Shown here piece after piece: positions 31,086-40,029 of a DNA stretch of 57,141 nt. Every line of letters begins with the position of its first letter. The first letter of the stretch is position 1. The DNA lies in assembly GCA_001567505.1 (NCBI GenBank), contig LLEU01000050.1, forward strand, positions 1-57,141, given 5' to 3'. Origin of the DNA: Acidobacteria bacterium OLB17. GTDB taxonomy: Bacteria > Acidobacteriota > Blastocatellia > Pyrinomonadales > Pyrinomonadaceae. Made by a program: the position numbers and the translations under genes. A model generated the notes under the pieces. That model ran no database searches and was not told the DNA's origin. It was given only the letters and a program-made list of their open reading frames with translations.

Positions 31086-32245
31086 CCGAGCAGAGCCTCA
31101 CCAAAAAGTTCGATCTCGCGTTCCGCGACATTCAGCGGCGGAAGAAGGCGTAGTACGTTCGGGTCGCTGCTCATTCCGGTAATGATCTTCGCATCCAACA
31201 ATTTCCGGTAGAATGGCCTTGCACCGCCTTCGAATTCGATCCCAAGCAGGCATCCTTTTCCGCGAACCGACTTGACCGCGACATTCTCCGAACAGACGGA
31301 CCTCACCATCCGCTCAATATTCCGAGCATTTTCGAGCAGGCCTTCGCGTTCGATCACGTCGATCGTCGCCTTAACGGCCGCCATCGCAAGCATTCCGCCG
31401 CCGAAGGTCGTGCCGAGGTCGTTCTCTTTTATCGCAGCAGCGAGGCCTCCGCTCACAATGCAGGAGCCGACGGGCACGCCGCTGCCGAGGGATTTCGCCG
31501 CCGTGACGATGTCAGGCACGACGCCTCCCGCAGGCTCGCTGCCGGCAAAGAACCAAGAACCTGTACGGCCGACGCCGGTCTGCACCTCGTCGAAAATGAG
31601 CACTGAGCCGGTCTCGTCGCATCTTTCCCTGAGCCGCGTAAAGTAGTCTGGCGACGCTTCTCTTACGCCCGCCATTGACTGTATCGGCTCGATGATGACA
31701 CCGGCCGTCTCGTCGTCGATGATGGCAGAAAGTGCCTCCGCATCGCCGAACTCGGCCTCAATGTGTTCCGGAACGTTCGGCTCGCCAAGTTGTCGGTACT
31801 TTCCGAGAAAGGTAGCTGAGATCGCGTCCGCGGTCCGCCCGTGAAATCCTTTCGAGAATGAAACGATCTTATGCCGGCCGGTCGCAAGGCGTGCGATGCG
31901 CATCGCATTTTCATTCGCTTCGGTGCCCGAATTGCAGAAAAACGCCTTCTCCAGCGGCTCCGGCGCGACCGAGACGAGCTTTTCGGCCGCGGCTGCCCGA
32001 ATATCGGAATAGACAACGTTCGAATAGAACATCAGCCGCTCGGCCTGCTCAGCGATCGCCTTTACCACGTCCGGATGCGAGTGTCCGACGCCGCAAACCG
32101 CGTGGCCGCCGTAGAGGTCGAGATACTTCTCATTCTCTGCGGTCCAAACCCACGGCCCGCGGCCGCGTACGATCGCAAGATCGAGTTTTGAATAGGTCGC
32201 AAGCTGAAACTCTTGCTCTGTGTCAGTTATGCTCTGCGTTGTCAT
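31082..32245 (-). CDS. argD: Acetylornithine aminotransferase
   Basis: Class III PLP aminotransferase converting N-acetylglutamate semialdehyde to N-acetylornithine. ATG 32245 (MTTQSITDTEQEFQ) overlaps the argC stop as ATGA; the longer frame to 32425 lies inside argC and is rejected. Motifs: FCNSGTEANENAMR around residue 105, FDEVQTGVGRTG near 225, and the PLP lysine in TAAKSLGSG. About 387 residues. The GxGRTG and GGHAVC segments are typical of ArgD. Confidence 0.95.
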   Translation of the reverse strand: MTTQSITDTEQEFQLATYSKLDLAIVRGRGPWVWTAENEKYLDLYGGHAVCGVGHSHPDVVKAIAEQAERLMFYSNVVYSDIRAAAAEKLVSVAPEPLEKAFFCNSGTEANENAMRIARLATGRHKIVSFSKGFHGRTADAISATFLGKYRQLGEPNVPEHIEAEFGDAEALSAIIDDETAGVIIEPIQSMAGVREASPDYFTRLRERCDETGSVLIFDEVQTGVGRTGSWFFAGSEPAGGVVPDIVTAAKSLGSGVPVGSCIVSGGLAAAIKENDLGTTFGGGMLAMAAVKATIDVIEREGLLENARNIERMVRSVCSENVAVKSVRGKGCLLGIEFEGGARPFYRKLLDAKIITGMSSDPNVLRLLPPLNVAEREIELFGEALLG

Positions 32246-33279
32246 CAGGGATTTGTGCCGGGAAATAACAGGCCGGCCGTTTCTGCGAGGCCGAACATAA
32301 GATTCATATTCTGGACGGCCTGGCCTGCCGCTCCTTTTACAAGATTGTCGATAGCTGCAAAGGCCGCGACCGTAGTGCCATTCGAATGAACCGCGATATC
32401 GCAAAAATTCGTCATCTTCACCCAATTGATATCCGGCGACGTCTCGACGATCCGTACGAACCGCCGCTCTTTGTAGAATTCGCGGTACATCGCATTTATT
32501 TCCGCGGCCGAGATCTCAGCATCTGCCTGTACGTAACACGAAGCAAAAATCCCTCGCGAGACCGGCATACTGTGGGTCATAAATACCGGCGGCGAAGGCA
32601 CCGTGCCAACACGGCCGAGACACTGTTCGATCTCCGGAAGGTGCTGATGCGTGAACGGCTTGTAGGCATAGAATGAGTTCGAACGCTGCGGATGGTGCGT
32701 GTTCGCCGCAGGCTTTGCTCCCGAACCTGAAGAGCCCGTCTTTGCGTCCACGATGATATTCCCCGTTGCGATGCCATTCTTGATGAGCGGGGCAAGGGCA
32801 AGGATCGTCGCGGTCGCAAAGCATCCTGGATTCGCGATCAACCTCGCCGCTGCGATCTCTTCGGCAAAAAGCTCTGAGAGGCCGTAGGTGAAGCCTTTCT
32901 GAAGCTCGGCCGCAGTTTGTTCGCGGCCATAAGCTTTGGCGAATATCTCCGGATCGTCGATGCGAAAGTCACCCGAAAGGTCGATCGCTTTTGTCCCATT
33001 CGGCAGCGTTCCGACGAGCGACATCGCGGCACCGTGCGGCATCGCAAAGAAGGCCACGTCAACCTCAGGCAGCGTCGAAAGGTCGTCGGGCGTCGGCAGA
33101 AAGGAAAGATCCGTGAACCCCAAAAGATTCTTGTGAACTGCCGCGACGCTCTTCCCCGCGTGTTCGTTCGCCGTTATGTAAACGATCTCCGCATTCGGGT
33201 GAAAAAGCAGCAGCCTTAACAGCTCGCTTCCGCCGTACCCGGACCCGCCGAGTATGCCGACCCTGACATTCTTCAGCAT
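32245..33279 (-). CDS. argC: N-acetyl-gamma-glutamyl-phosphate reductase
   Basis: NADPH-dependent reductase of the third arginine step. GILGGSGYGGSELLRLL is the nucleotide-binding start; the catalytic Cys is C153 in NPGCFATA; the later HHPQRSN block is conserved. 344 residues. It starts 7 nt inside the end of the upstream P-loop protein and its stop overlaps the start of argD, so it is tightly coupled. Confidence 0.96.
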   Translation of the reverse strand: MLKNVRVGILGGSGYGGSELLRLLLFHPNAEIVYITANEHAGKSVAAVHKNLLGFTDLSFLPTPDDLSTLPEVDVAFFAMPHGAAMSLVGTLPNGTKAIDLSGDFRIDDPEIFAKAYGREQTAAELQKGFTYGLSELFAEEIAAARLIANPGCFATATILALAPLIKNGIATGNIIVDAKTGSSGSGAKPAANTHHPQRSNSFYAYKPFTHQHLPEIEQCLGRVGTVPSPPVFMTHSMPVSRGIFASCYVQADAEISAAEINAMYREFYKERRFVRIVETSPDINWVKMTNFCDIAVHSNGTTVAAFAAIDNLVKGAAGQAVQNMNLMFGLAETAGLLFPGTNP

Positions 33280-34327
33280 ACGGCCGCCTCCTTTGCCCGA
33301 AGAATATTGTCGGTCGCGAGGTCGAAGAGCCTCGCGCCTTCAGTTCGCGCATTTGCGGCGGCGATCCCGAAACGTTCACCGATCGAATCCGCGCCCATTC
33401 GCGAATCTGTGACCGAACCCGAAACGACGTCGGGCCGAAGGCCAAAATCCTTTAGCGCGGTCAAGCCGCCGAGTACGCCGACAAAATCGGAGGCGCAAAA
33501 AACGATCTTCTTTACGCTCGACATCAGCTTCTCGGAACCCAGCAGTTTCTCGACCGAGTAACCACCCAAAACGCCGTCGCCGAGCTCGGCAACTATCAGA
33601 TCGGGCGAAAGGGAATTCAGGTAATTCAAAGCACCGATGCCGACCTCGTCAAGATCTGCCCGCCCGACCGTCGAGGGAAGTCCGAAATCGAGGAAACTAA
33701 CGGTCGCGAACGCGCCGTTATCCTGCATCTCCAAGGTGTCCCGAAGGCATGCAACGCCGGTTAGTTTACGCCCGCGACCTTCAAGCCGCGGAGTGCGGCC
33801 TCGTGAATGATCTCCGCTACCGCAACGGTCTTTCCGGAGTTCATACACGTGCCCGCAACAAGGATCACGGGCGCGCTCGGCGCGAGTTCGGCCGCCGTTT
33901 GGAGTGCCGTGTCCGAGAGATTCATAACGCGTCCTGCGGCATCGCAAACGCTCCCAAGCACCTCAACATCGATAACCGTTCCAAGCGAGGAATGCACGCC
34001 CGTCCGTTGGCCGACAACGCCGCCAAGATTCAATATCGAGAGCCGGTCGCCGCCGGCGACGAAGGCAGGCACCTCGCCGACGATCCCTTTTAACGCACGC
34101 CTTTCACCAAGCACGCCGCAGATGACAGTGCCCGTCTTAATTCGTGTCTGACGTCCGGTCGGCGTCTCGAGCATCCCGTAAGACCGACTGTCGTTGAGCG
34201 CGCGAACGGCAACGAGATCGCCGATCTTTGCGACACGCGGCCGCGGATCGACAAGGGTAATGCGGGCGGGGTTCGCACGCGTAGTTGCGGAGGCAAAAAG
34301 GTCGATCTCAACTTGCTGGTAGCTCAT
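33273..34327 (-). CDS. P-loop protein resembling DUF1611, frameshifted, in the arginine operon
   Basis: About 350 residues once restored. The first half (34327 to about 33765) holds a Rossmann-like part and a P-loop AGTCMNSGKT near residue 165, ending ...LKVAG. The second half continues KLTGVACLRDTLEMQDNGAF and ends at 33273. Adding one base to the TTT at 33765-33767 (AAA in the gene) joins them. The GTxxxSGKT then KLTG...RD pattern recalls the DUF1611/COG3367 P-loop family, one branch of which includes the D-glutamate N-acetyltransferase DgcN. Its ATG overlaps the argR stop as ATGA and its end overlaps argC. The operon lacks an N-acetylglutamate synthase, so this could supply or affect that step; that is inference only. 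Confidence 0.6.
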
Positions 34328-34752
34328 ATTTCGTCAACTGCTCCTATCAGATCGTGAAGTTTCTCGGCGATCCGCTCGCGGTCGCTCGAAGAAAGGGCGG
34401 CAATGAAGATCGTGTCGTCGCCGGCGAGCGTGCCGGCAACGCCGGGAAGTGCGGCCTTGTCGATCTCGACCGCAATTGCGGACGCAACACCCGGAAGGCA
34501 TCGCACCACGAGCAGGGAATCGCCCGAATGGACAAGCGAGATCGGCCCGTACGCTGGCCGCGAAGGGCGTTCAAGGACGTAACGGCCGTCACGCTTTACA
34601 ATGCCCAGCTCGTGCAGATCACGAGAAACGCTCGCCTGCGTGACGGAAAACCCCGCATCGGTCAGCGAATCGACCAATTCGGCCTGATTCGCTATCGTAT
34701 TCTCGCCGATCGCCCTTAGGATGAAGTTTTGTCGAGCTTCCTTAGAAACCAT
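34324..34752 (-). CDS. argR: Arginine repressor ArgR
   Basis: Hexameric arginine-responsive repressor, 142 residues. The winged-helix N-terminal domain includes the recognition helix TQASVSRDLHELGIVKRDG. The C-terminal arginine-binding and oligomerisation domain has ALPGVAGTLAGDDTIFIAA, with the GTLAGDDT block that contacts arginine. It is the first gene of its own operon. Two palindromic operators lie directly upstream, so autorepression of the whole operon is likely. Confidence 0.95.
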   Translation of the reverse strand: MVSKEARQNFILRAIGENTIANQAELVDSLTDAGFSVTQASVSRDLHELGIVKRDGRYVLERPSRPAYGPISLVHSGDSLLVVRCLPGVASAIAVEIDKAALPGVAGTLAGDDTIFIAALSSSDRERIAEKLHDLIGAVDEI

Positions 34753-34754
34753 AC

Positions 34755-34789
34755 TGCATACTATACACCGTGAGATGCATAATATGCAA
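34755..34789 (-). promoter_or_regulatory. Double ArgR operator overlapping a leaderless promoter
   Basis: Box 1 TGCATACTATACA at 34755-34767 and box 2 TGCATAATATGCA at 34776-34788 start 21 bp apart, two helical turns. Box 2 is a perfect 13-bp palindrome. Read on the minus strand, TTGCAT (34789-34784) and TATAGT (34765-34760) are 18 bases apart and form a promoter covered by both boxes. Transcription would start about at the argR ATG (34752-34750), with no ribosome site visible, so the mRNA is probably leaderless. Confidence 0.75.
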
Positions 34790-34837
34790 GCATTGAGTGG
34801 AGATTTTTCTATTCGGCCTTTAAGGCCGCGGTTGAGC

Positions 34838-36023
34838 TTAGAAGATCGCTAGTTTGATCCGCAGGTATTTCTTCGGGTTCGCGCGAAAATCGCGAAGAAG
34901 CTGTGTTCCTTCGCCTGTGAAAGTGGCGACATTGTTCGCGGTTTGATTTACGCTGTTATAAAGGGTCTCGTCAGTGATCAGCTTGCCGAGGGTGCCTTTT
35001 CCGGCCTGCGCATCGCCGAGGATCGCGTCGATCCGGGATGCGGTCGAATTGAATCTTTCAAGGGCGGTTCGAGTGTCGTCGTACATCTTGTCGTCGGTGA
35101 GCAGTTTACCGAGCGTGCCTTTTCCGCTTCGCAGGTCGGCGGATATCGCTCGAAAATCTTCCGTGATCTTGCGAAGGTCGGCGACGGCGGCTCGCGTCTC
35201 GTTATAGAGAGCGTCGTCGTTGATCATTTTGCCCGCAGAACCTTTTCCGGCGCGGATGTCGCTTGAGATCGCCTCAAGGCTTGCGGCCGTCTTTGCGAGA
35301 CTATCGTAGAGCTTCGGATCGTTTACGAGCTTGCCGGCGCTTCCTTGGCCGGAATTGATCTTGTCGATGGTCGCCTGCAGGCGTTTCATCGTCTCCTTTG
35401 TTTCGGCGACCGCACCATCGAGATTCTCATAGAGAGCATCGTCGTTGACCATTCTGCCGAGCGTTCCTTCGCCGGAATTGGCTTTATTTAGGATCTCGTT
35501 GGCCGGGATGGCGAGTTTATTGATCTGTTTCAGCAGGTCGTTGCCGGTCGCCGTGAGCTGGTTCATCGAGATCGCCGTTGACGACTCGAGTACGTAGTTC
35601 TCGGTGACGGATTGGCCATTCTCGGTTCCGGGCGTGATGTTGATCATCTTGTCGTTCCCGAGCACGGATGTCGCGATAAGCTGGGCCGTCGAATCGGTCC
35701 GGATCATTTCACTGATCGGCTGTCCCTGAATTTGGCGGGAGACGGCAAGGGTTGCCTCGATGCGATTCCCATCCGGCGTGTCGGCGGGCAGGAACTTGAC
35801 ATCGACGACCTTCCCGATCGAGACGCCCGCAAGCTGTACGTCGGCGGCCGAATGCAGCCCGTCAGCGGAAACAAAGCGGGCCTTTAGGGCGAACTTTTTT
35901 TTCGAAGGGATTGAAATCACCGCTCGAATTGATAACGAGATAGCCGAGCACGAGAAGAGCCAAAAGCATAAAGATGCCGACGCGAAGCTCACTCAATTTA
36001 ACTCTTTGTCTTGTTCTTGGCAT
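34838..36023 (-). CDS. MlaD-like MCE-domain protein with GxGxxGKL repeats, frameshifted
   Basis: Substrate-binding component of an Mla-type lipid transporter, anchored by one N-terminal helix (FMLLALLVLGYLVI). The start at 36023 reads MPRTRQRVKLSELRVGIF. The T8 run at 35895-35902 should be T7 to join FNPFEKKFALKARFVS to the MCE domain (ADVQLAGVSIGKVVDVKF). The C-terminal half contains five repeats, about 38-40 residues apart, of the form GxGxxGKLxxDxxLY (for example GKGTLGKLLTDDKMY), separated by helical stretches. Together they may form a needle-like extension. Restored length is about 394 residues. It lies downstream of the ATPase and permease genes on the same strand. Confidence 0.85.
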
Positions 36024-36044
36024 ACGCAGTTCGTGGCCTTTCGG

Positions 36045-36896
36045 CTATCTGCCCCTGATGAAGCGGTGAATGTACGGATCGCTCGAGAGCTTCAGCTCCT
36101 CGTCGGTGCCGTCAAAAATGATGTCACCCTGCTTTATCATCATCACTTTTGTGTTGATCAGGCAGAGTTTATCGCCCTCCTCCTCAAAGAACACCTCACC
36201 TTCGCTGTCAACAATAGCATATTCGGACGTGAGATATTTTAGGTTATTCATCTCGTGCGTAACAAAGATCGACGAGACGCCTTCGAGATCTCGAAGCTTG
36301 ATGGCAAGCTCGCAGATCGTCCGTGCGGTAGGCGGATCGAGGCCCGCCGTCGGCTCGTCGAAAAGCACTATCGACGGGCTTCCGACAAGTGCCCGGGCGA
36401 TGCCGACGCGCCGCCGCATACCGCCGGAAAGCTCGATCGGCATTTTGTCGATCGCGTCCTCAAGATCGACGAATCGGAGCATTCGGATGACCTCGTGTTC
36501 GATCTCGTCCTCATCAATGCCTTCCTCGGTGAGGCGATACGCAACGTTGTCATAGACCGAGAGCGAATCGAACAGAGCACCTTCCTGAAAGACCATACCG
36601 ATCTTCTTTCGGATCTCCGTCAGTTCCTGTTCGTCGCAGAGCGTAATGTCCTCGCCGTCAACAAGGATCGTCCCGGCATCCGGCCGCAGCAGACCGAGGA
36701 TCAGCTTGATGAGCGTCGATTTCCCGCTGCCGGAACCGCCGAGCACGATCTTCGTCTCGCCGCGGCGGACCGTGAAGTTTATGCCCTCGAGAATGACCTT
36801 ATCATCGAAAGCAAGATCGACGTTCCGAAACTCGATCGCCGGTGTTACCGTTGAGATCGTTTCCGGCGCGGCCGCAACTGTTTCGGTTTCGAACAT
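36045..36896 (-). CDS. mlaF: Mla-type ABC transporter ATPase (MlaF)
   Basis: 283-residue ATPase for phospholipid or related lipid transport between membranes. Walker [10 protein letters not shown] is at about residues 53-61, Q-loop [14 protein letters not shown], signature [15 protein letters not shown], Walker [15 protein letters not shown]-loop THEMN. The [11 protein letters not shown]-loop region is typical of the MlaF/Ttg2A group. It has a 20-residue N-terminal extension. It lies between the permease and the MCE protein. Confidence 0.93.
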   Translation of the reverse strand: MFETETVAAAPETISTVTPAIEFRNVDLAFDDKVILEGINFTVRRGETKIVLGGSGSGKSTLIKLILGLLRPDAGTILVDGEDITLCDEQELTEIRKKIGMVFQEGALFDSLSVYDNVAYRLTEEGIDEDEIEHEVIRMLRFVDLEDAIDKMPIELSGGMRRRVGIARALVGSPSIVLFDEPTAGLDPPTARTICELAIKLRDLEGVSSIFVTHEMNNLKYLTSEYAIVDSEGEVFFEEEGDKLCLINTKVMMIKQGDIIFDGTDEELKLSSDPYIHRFIRGR

Positions 36897-37680
36897 CTAA
36901 GATCCGTCCTAAAAAAGCGTATTCCCAAAAAAAGCCCTGAAGCACCTTCGACAAGAAGAAGTCAGCGATAATCACCGTGATCGACGAAAGGACGACCGCA
37001 TCGGTCGTTGATCTTCCAACGCCTACGGTGCCGCCTTGTGTCGTTAGGCCTTTGTGGCAGGAAATCAGGCCGATAATGAATCCAAATACGATCGGCTTTA
37101 CGATGCCGCCAAGAATGTCCTCGATCGTAATGCCCATTCGCAAGCTCGTGATGTAGGAATTCGAGTCAAGGCCGTACAAGTAGTAGGCGACAACGCCGCC
37201 GCCAAAAAGCCCGAAGATATCGGCAGCTACCGTCAAGAGCGGAAGCGTGACGATAAGGGCGACGATCCTTGGCGTCACAAGCTTTCGCGCCGGCGACGTG
37301 CCAAGCGCTCGCATCGCGTCGATCTGCTGTGAGACGACCATCGAGCCAAGTTCCGCCGAGATCGCGGAGCCGACGCGTCCAGCGACCATAAGGGCACAAA
37401 GCACCGGCCCGAGTTCGCGAATGAGCGTAATGGCAACGCTCTGCCCGGCACTGCTTTGGGCGCCGTAATATTCAAGTGTCGGATAAGCCTGAAGTATAAG
37501 TACGCCGCCGGTAAAAAAACCGGTAAGGCTCACGATCGCAAGGGACCCAACGCCGATCGAATCCATTTGCCGCACCATCTCGTCGAAATACCGCGGCTGT
37601 TTGCGAAAGCCTCGCAGCATTCGCCAGAACAGGAGCGTTATATCCTGCAATTCGACAAGAAAACGTGAAACGGGATTCAT
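36802..37680 (-). CDS. mlaE: Mla-type ABC transporter permease (MlaE), C-terminus doubtful
   Basis: MlaE-family permease with five or more hydrophobic segments and the signature [21 protein letters not shown]. The first 260 residues look complete up to FFWEYAF. The open frame then runs 95 nt into the start of the ATPase gene and ends in an arginine-rich, unlikely tail. Removing one A from the A6 run at 36911-36916 would give TAG right after EYAF and a normal length of about 255 residues. I think the tail is an indel artefact. Confidence 0.88.
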   Translation of the reverse strand: MNPVSRFLVELQDITLLFWRMLRGFRKQPRYFDEMVRQMDSIGVGSLAIVSLTGFFTGGVLILQAYPTLEYYGAQSSAGQSVAITLIRELGPVLCALMVAGRVGSAISAELGSMVVSQQIDAMRALGTSPARKLVTPRIVALIVTLPLLTVAADIFGLFGGGVVAYYLYGLDSNSYITSLRMGITIEDILGGIVKPIVFGFIIGLISCHKGLTTQGGTVGVGRSTTDAVVLSSITVIIADFFLSKVLQGFFWEYAFLGRILDVRNRNSCGRAGNDLNGNTGDRVSERRSCFR

Positions 37681-37731
37681 TTATGCGAACTGAGGCCGAG
37701 CGTCGTCCTTTGACGGCTTCGACTTCAGTGC

Positions 37732-37760
37732 ATTATAGCGAAGTTTTATGTGAGCGGAAA
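37732..37760 (-). promoter_or_regulatory. Probable promoter of the mlaE-mlaF-mlaD operon
   Basis: On the minus strand a perfect TATAAT (37737-37732) has a weak TTTCCG 17 bases upstream (37760-37755). It lies about 50 nt upstream of the MlaE ATG at 37680. Consensus match only. Confidence 0.5.
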
Positions 37761-37769
37761 TGTGGAGAG

Positions 37770-37799
37770 CACTCCCGAACTCTATATCGTCCGGGAGTG
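37770..37799. terminator. Hairpin after the Spy-like gene
   Basis: CACTCCCG (37770-37777) and CGGGAGTG (37792-37799) form an 8-bp stem with a 14-nt loop, just past the end (37817) of the Spy-like gene on the minus strand. There is no T-run in that direction, so it may be a weak terminator or an RNA-stabilising hairpin. Four A bases follow on the plus strand. Confidence 0.4.
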
Positions 37800-37816
37800 A
37801 AAAGACAATTTAGCTG

Positions 37817-38376
37817 TCACTGCGGCTTTGCCGGCTGGACGACAGGGCGTGCAAGCGGCTGACCTTGCCGCCTTTGCATACGGCGGATCGCCGGCCGATC
37901 GCGAAGTTTGTCGCCCGCCGGGCCCTGAAGCTTCCGCTCGGCGGCAAAACGACGGCGAAGTTCGCGAAATTTCTCGAGCTGCGGCTGAGTGAGGATACGA
38001 CGAATGCTGACCTCGGCCTCAAAACGCAGTCGCTGAACCTCGGCCTGTGCCTTCTGCAGTTCGGCAAGACGTTGCCCGTAAGCGTATTCGTCAAAGACAT
38101 CGGCATAGATGGTCGCATCGAGAGCCTTCATCGCTTCACGGAATCTTCTTTGGGCCGCTTGCACTTGAGGCCTTCGCTCTTTGTTCAGATCGCGGAGCTG
38201 CGCTTTTTGTTCATCCGAAAGGCCGAGCTCGCGGACGATCGCGTCACGCTTGTCCACGGCCTTGGCCTGTTCGCCTCGCGGTGGCGGAGGCGCCATATTC
38301 TGCCCCGTCGCGGCTCCGGCAAAAAGGGCGAGCGAGAAAGCAATGACCGTCAAATATCCTATCTACGAACTCTCAT
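37817..38376 (-). CDS. Spy/CpxP-like periplasmic protein
   Basis: Small secreted helical protein with the LTxxQ-type pattern ELGLSDEQKAQLRDLNKER, as in Spy and CpxP envelope-stress chaperones and related metal sensors. A ribosome site GAGGAG and ATG at 38376 precede MRVRR, then a stop. One missing base near 38354-38366 would join this to LTVIAFSLALFAGAATG, a normal signal peptide; without it only a TTG start at 38353 is available. It follows the anti-sigma gene by 4 nt, so it is probably part of the sigma regulon. The Arg/Pro/Gln-rich C-terminus is unusual. Confidence 0.75.
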
Positions 38377-38380
38377 AGCG

Positions 38381-39115
38381 TTAATCTCCTCGATCCTCCG
38401 ACTCGTCTGCGAAAAGGTCAGTCAGCCGGAGCGAACGATCTTGCGTTTCGGGAACTTCGCCGGCAAGGCTTACGGGCACAGCGGCATCGTGATCGACGTT
38501 GTCGGCGACGACGTGCGATGAAATTTGCGGCCGCTCACTATTCCGCGATACTTTTGGCGCCGTTCTAAGCGGTTTCGGCGAACGAACGGCATTCGACGTT
38601 CTTTCTTCCGGGGCTTCAGCGACGGGCTGCTCATCCTTCGGAACGGCGGCGACAAGCGGGCCGGCCGTCGGGGCAGGTGCCGTCGGCTTCTCAACGGACG
38701 CCGGCGGAGCGACCTCGGCCTTGTCGATCTGAAGAGGCCGTGTCGATAGATTCACAATGAAATACGTCCCGATGCCGATGGCTAAGAGCACGGCCGCCGC
38801 GGACATCGCAAAGACGGGCTGCTTGAACAGGCCCAGCAGGCCCGCGATGCTCCATTTCGGAGCCGCCGCGACAGGGATCACAAAACGTGGCGGTGCGAGC
38901 GGCTCGAATTCCTCTTGTCGCCATTCACGAACCGCGAAGCTCGACGCTGTGATCGCACCGACGTCCTCGGCACAGAGATCGCACCCCGCAAGATGCTCCT
39001 CGAACTCCGATCGGGCCGACGCATCGAGTTCGTCATAGACGAAATCCAATACGCTGTCCGTATATTCGCAGTGCCTCATTTTTCCCTTATCATGAGCCAT
39101 ATCACTCACTTCCAT
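38381..39115 (-). CDS. Zinc-finger anti-sigma factor, membrane-bound
   Basis: 244 residues. The N-terminal anti-sigma zinc-finger domain (zf-HC2 type) has a conserved Cys (HCEYTDSVLDFVYDELD) and the HxxxCxxC pattern HLAGCDLC at about residues 41-48. One transmembrane helix (VFAMSAAAVLLAIGIGTYFIV) lies near residue 105. The C-terminal periplasmic part is Pro/Ala-rich and low in complexity. It lies 3 nt after the ECF sigma gene, which is its likely partner. Confidence 0.88.
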   Translation of the reverse strand: MEVSDMAHDKGKMRHCEYTDSVLDFVYDELDASARSEFEEHLAGCDLCAEDVGAITASSFAVREWRQEEFEPLAPPRFVIPVAAAPKWSIAGLLGLFKQPVFAMSAAAVLLAIGIGTYFIVNLSTRPLQIDKAEVAPPASVEKPTAPAPTAGPLVAAVPKDEQPVAEAPEERTSNAVRSPKPLRTAPKVSRNSERPQISSHVVADNVDHDAAVPVSLAGEVPETQDRSLRLTDLFADESEDRGD

Positions 39116-39118
39116 CTT

Positions 39119-39697
39119 CTAAACGACCTCGACCGAAAGCCTTTCCAGCCGAGATCTCAGCTGTTTCAACGCAGTATAAAGCCGACTCTTTACCGTACTC
39201 AGCGGAAGTTCGAGCCTGTCGGCTATTTCCTGGAACGTCATTTCCTCGAATTCCTTCATAACGATCACCTCGCGAAGCTCGACCGGCAATGCGCGGACCG
39301 CCTGACGAACCAACCTTAGCCGCTCACGCTTCTCGGCAATATGCTTCGGCGAACCGCTTGCGGCCGCAACGAATGTCGTTGCTTCGGCCTCGTCCTCGTC
39401 GCCCAAGTATTCCTCCGCACGCGTCTTTTGCCGCCTTTTTACTGTCAAACACTGGTTCACGGCTATCCTGTGAAGCCAGGACGACACTTTTGCGTCGCCG
39501 CGAAACTTTGGAAGGCTTCGATACGCGTTGATGAACGCCTCTTGTGCGGCATCGCGGGCCTCGTCCTCGCGTCCGAGCATCCCGAAGCAGAGAGCGAAGA
39601 TCTTTCGCTCCCAACGCCGTACGATCTCTCCGAACGCGTCCGGCTCCGTAGATACCGAGAGTTCGACCAATTGTTCATCCGTCAGATCGACAAACAT
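39119..39697 (-). CDS. ECF sigma factor (RpoE-like)
   Basis: 192-residue extracytoplasmic-function sigma factor. Region 2 spans DAFGEIVRRWERKIFALCFG through DAAQEAFINAYRSLPKFRG, and region 4 is the helix-turn-helix TFQEIADRLELPLSTVKSR. A linker of about 25 residues lies between them. Coupled with the zf-HC2 anti-sigma and a Spy-like protein, it most likely responds to envelope stress. The start ATG at 39697 is followed by FVDLTDEQLVELSVS; its promoter region holds a palindrome. Confidence 0.92.
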   Translation of the reverse strand: MFVDLTDEQLVELSVSTEPDAFGEIVRRWERKIFALCFGMLGREDEARDAAQEAFINAYRSLPKFRGDAKVSSWLHRIAVNQCLTVKRRQKTRAEEYLGDEDEAEATTFVAAASGSPKHIAEKRERLRLVRQAVRALPVELREVIVMKEFEEMTFQEIADRLELPLSTVKSRLYTALKQLRSRLERLSVEVV

Positions 39698-40029
39698 CCG
39701 GTTGTCTTGCCGCTATCCCACTCTCCCCGAGAAAGGCCTGCCTTTCTCATAAACGCGAAGCCGAACCGGTTTCACGATGTTTAGACGAGCGTCGGCCGTA
39801 GAAAGTCTAATTAAATCGGCATCGGGCCCGGCCCTTGATGCCAGCCCTCATTATGAGCTGATTATACGCCTGCCGACTGTCGATCTTCGCCTAGAATGTA
39901 CGGGAGAAGACGCACAGATAGCAGCTTGTCGTAGAGAATAGCCTATACAGATAGACAAAATTGAAACACATCGGCGCGACGCGCTACGATGAAAGGAACC
40001 CCTATTTCGACCAAGGCACGGAGGTATAA
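39698..40029. other. Gene-free divergent region between ECF sigma and a hydrolase
   Basis: 332 bp with no convincing gene. It contains the palindrome at 39729-39748, and a GGAGG ribosome site at 40019-40023 for the + strand gene. I see no clear -35/-10 pair in either direction; a sigma-factor-specific promoter for the ECF operon would be expected here. Confidence 0.5.
39729..39748. promoter_or_regulatory. Perfect 20-bp palindrome upstream of the ECF sigma gene
   Basis: GAGAAAGGC, CT, GCCTTTCTC: two 9-bp arms with a 2-nt centre, 32 bp upstream of the sigma start codon. It could be an operator, or a hairpin in the leader RNA. No regulator is identified. Confidence 0.45.

Noticed and set aside
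33273..34327. The split P-loop protein as two separate genes
   Set aside because: The second half has no plausible start after the first half stops, and one added base in a homopolymer joins conserved sequence on both sides.
34815..34828. CGGCCTTTAAGGCCG as a terminator after the mce gene
   Set aside because: The palindrome has a 1-nt centre, no room for a loop without opening several pairs, and no T-run follows on the minus strand.
37865..38521. 218-residue open frame on the + strand opposite the Spy-like and anti-sigma genes
   Set aside because: It lies entirely antisense to genes with recognisable domains, has no ribosome site, and its translation is rich in Arg without any pattern, as expected of a GC-rich shadow frame.
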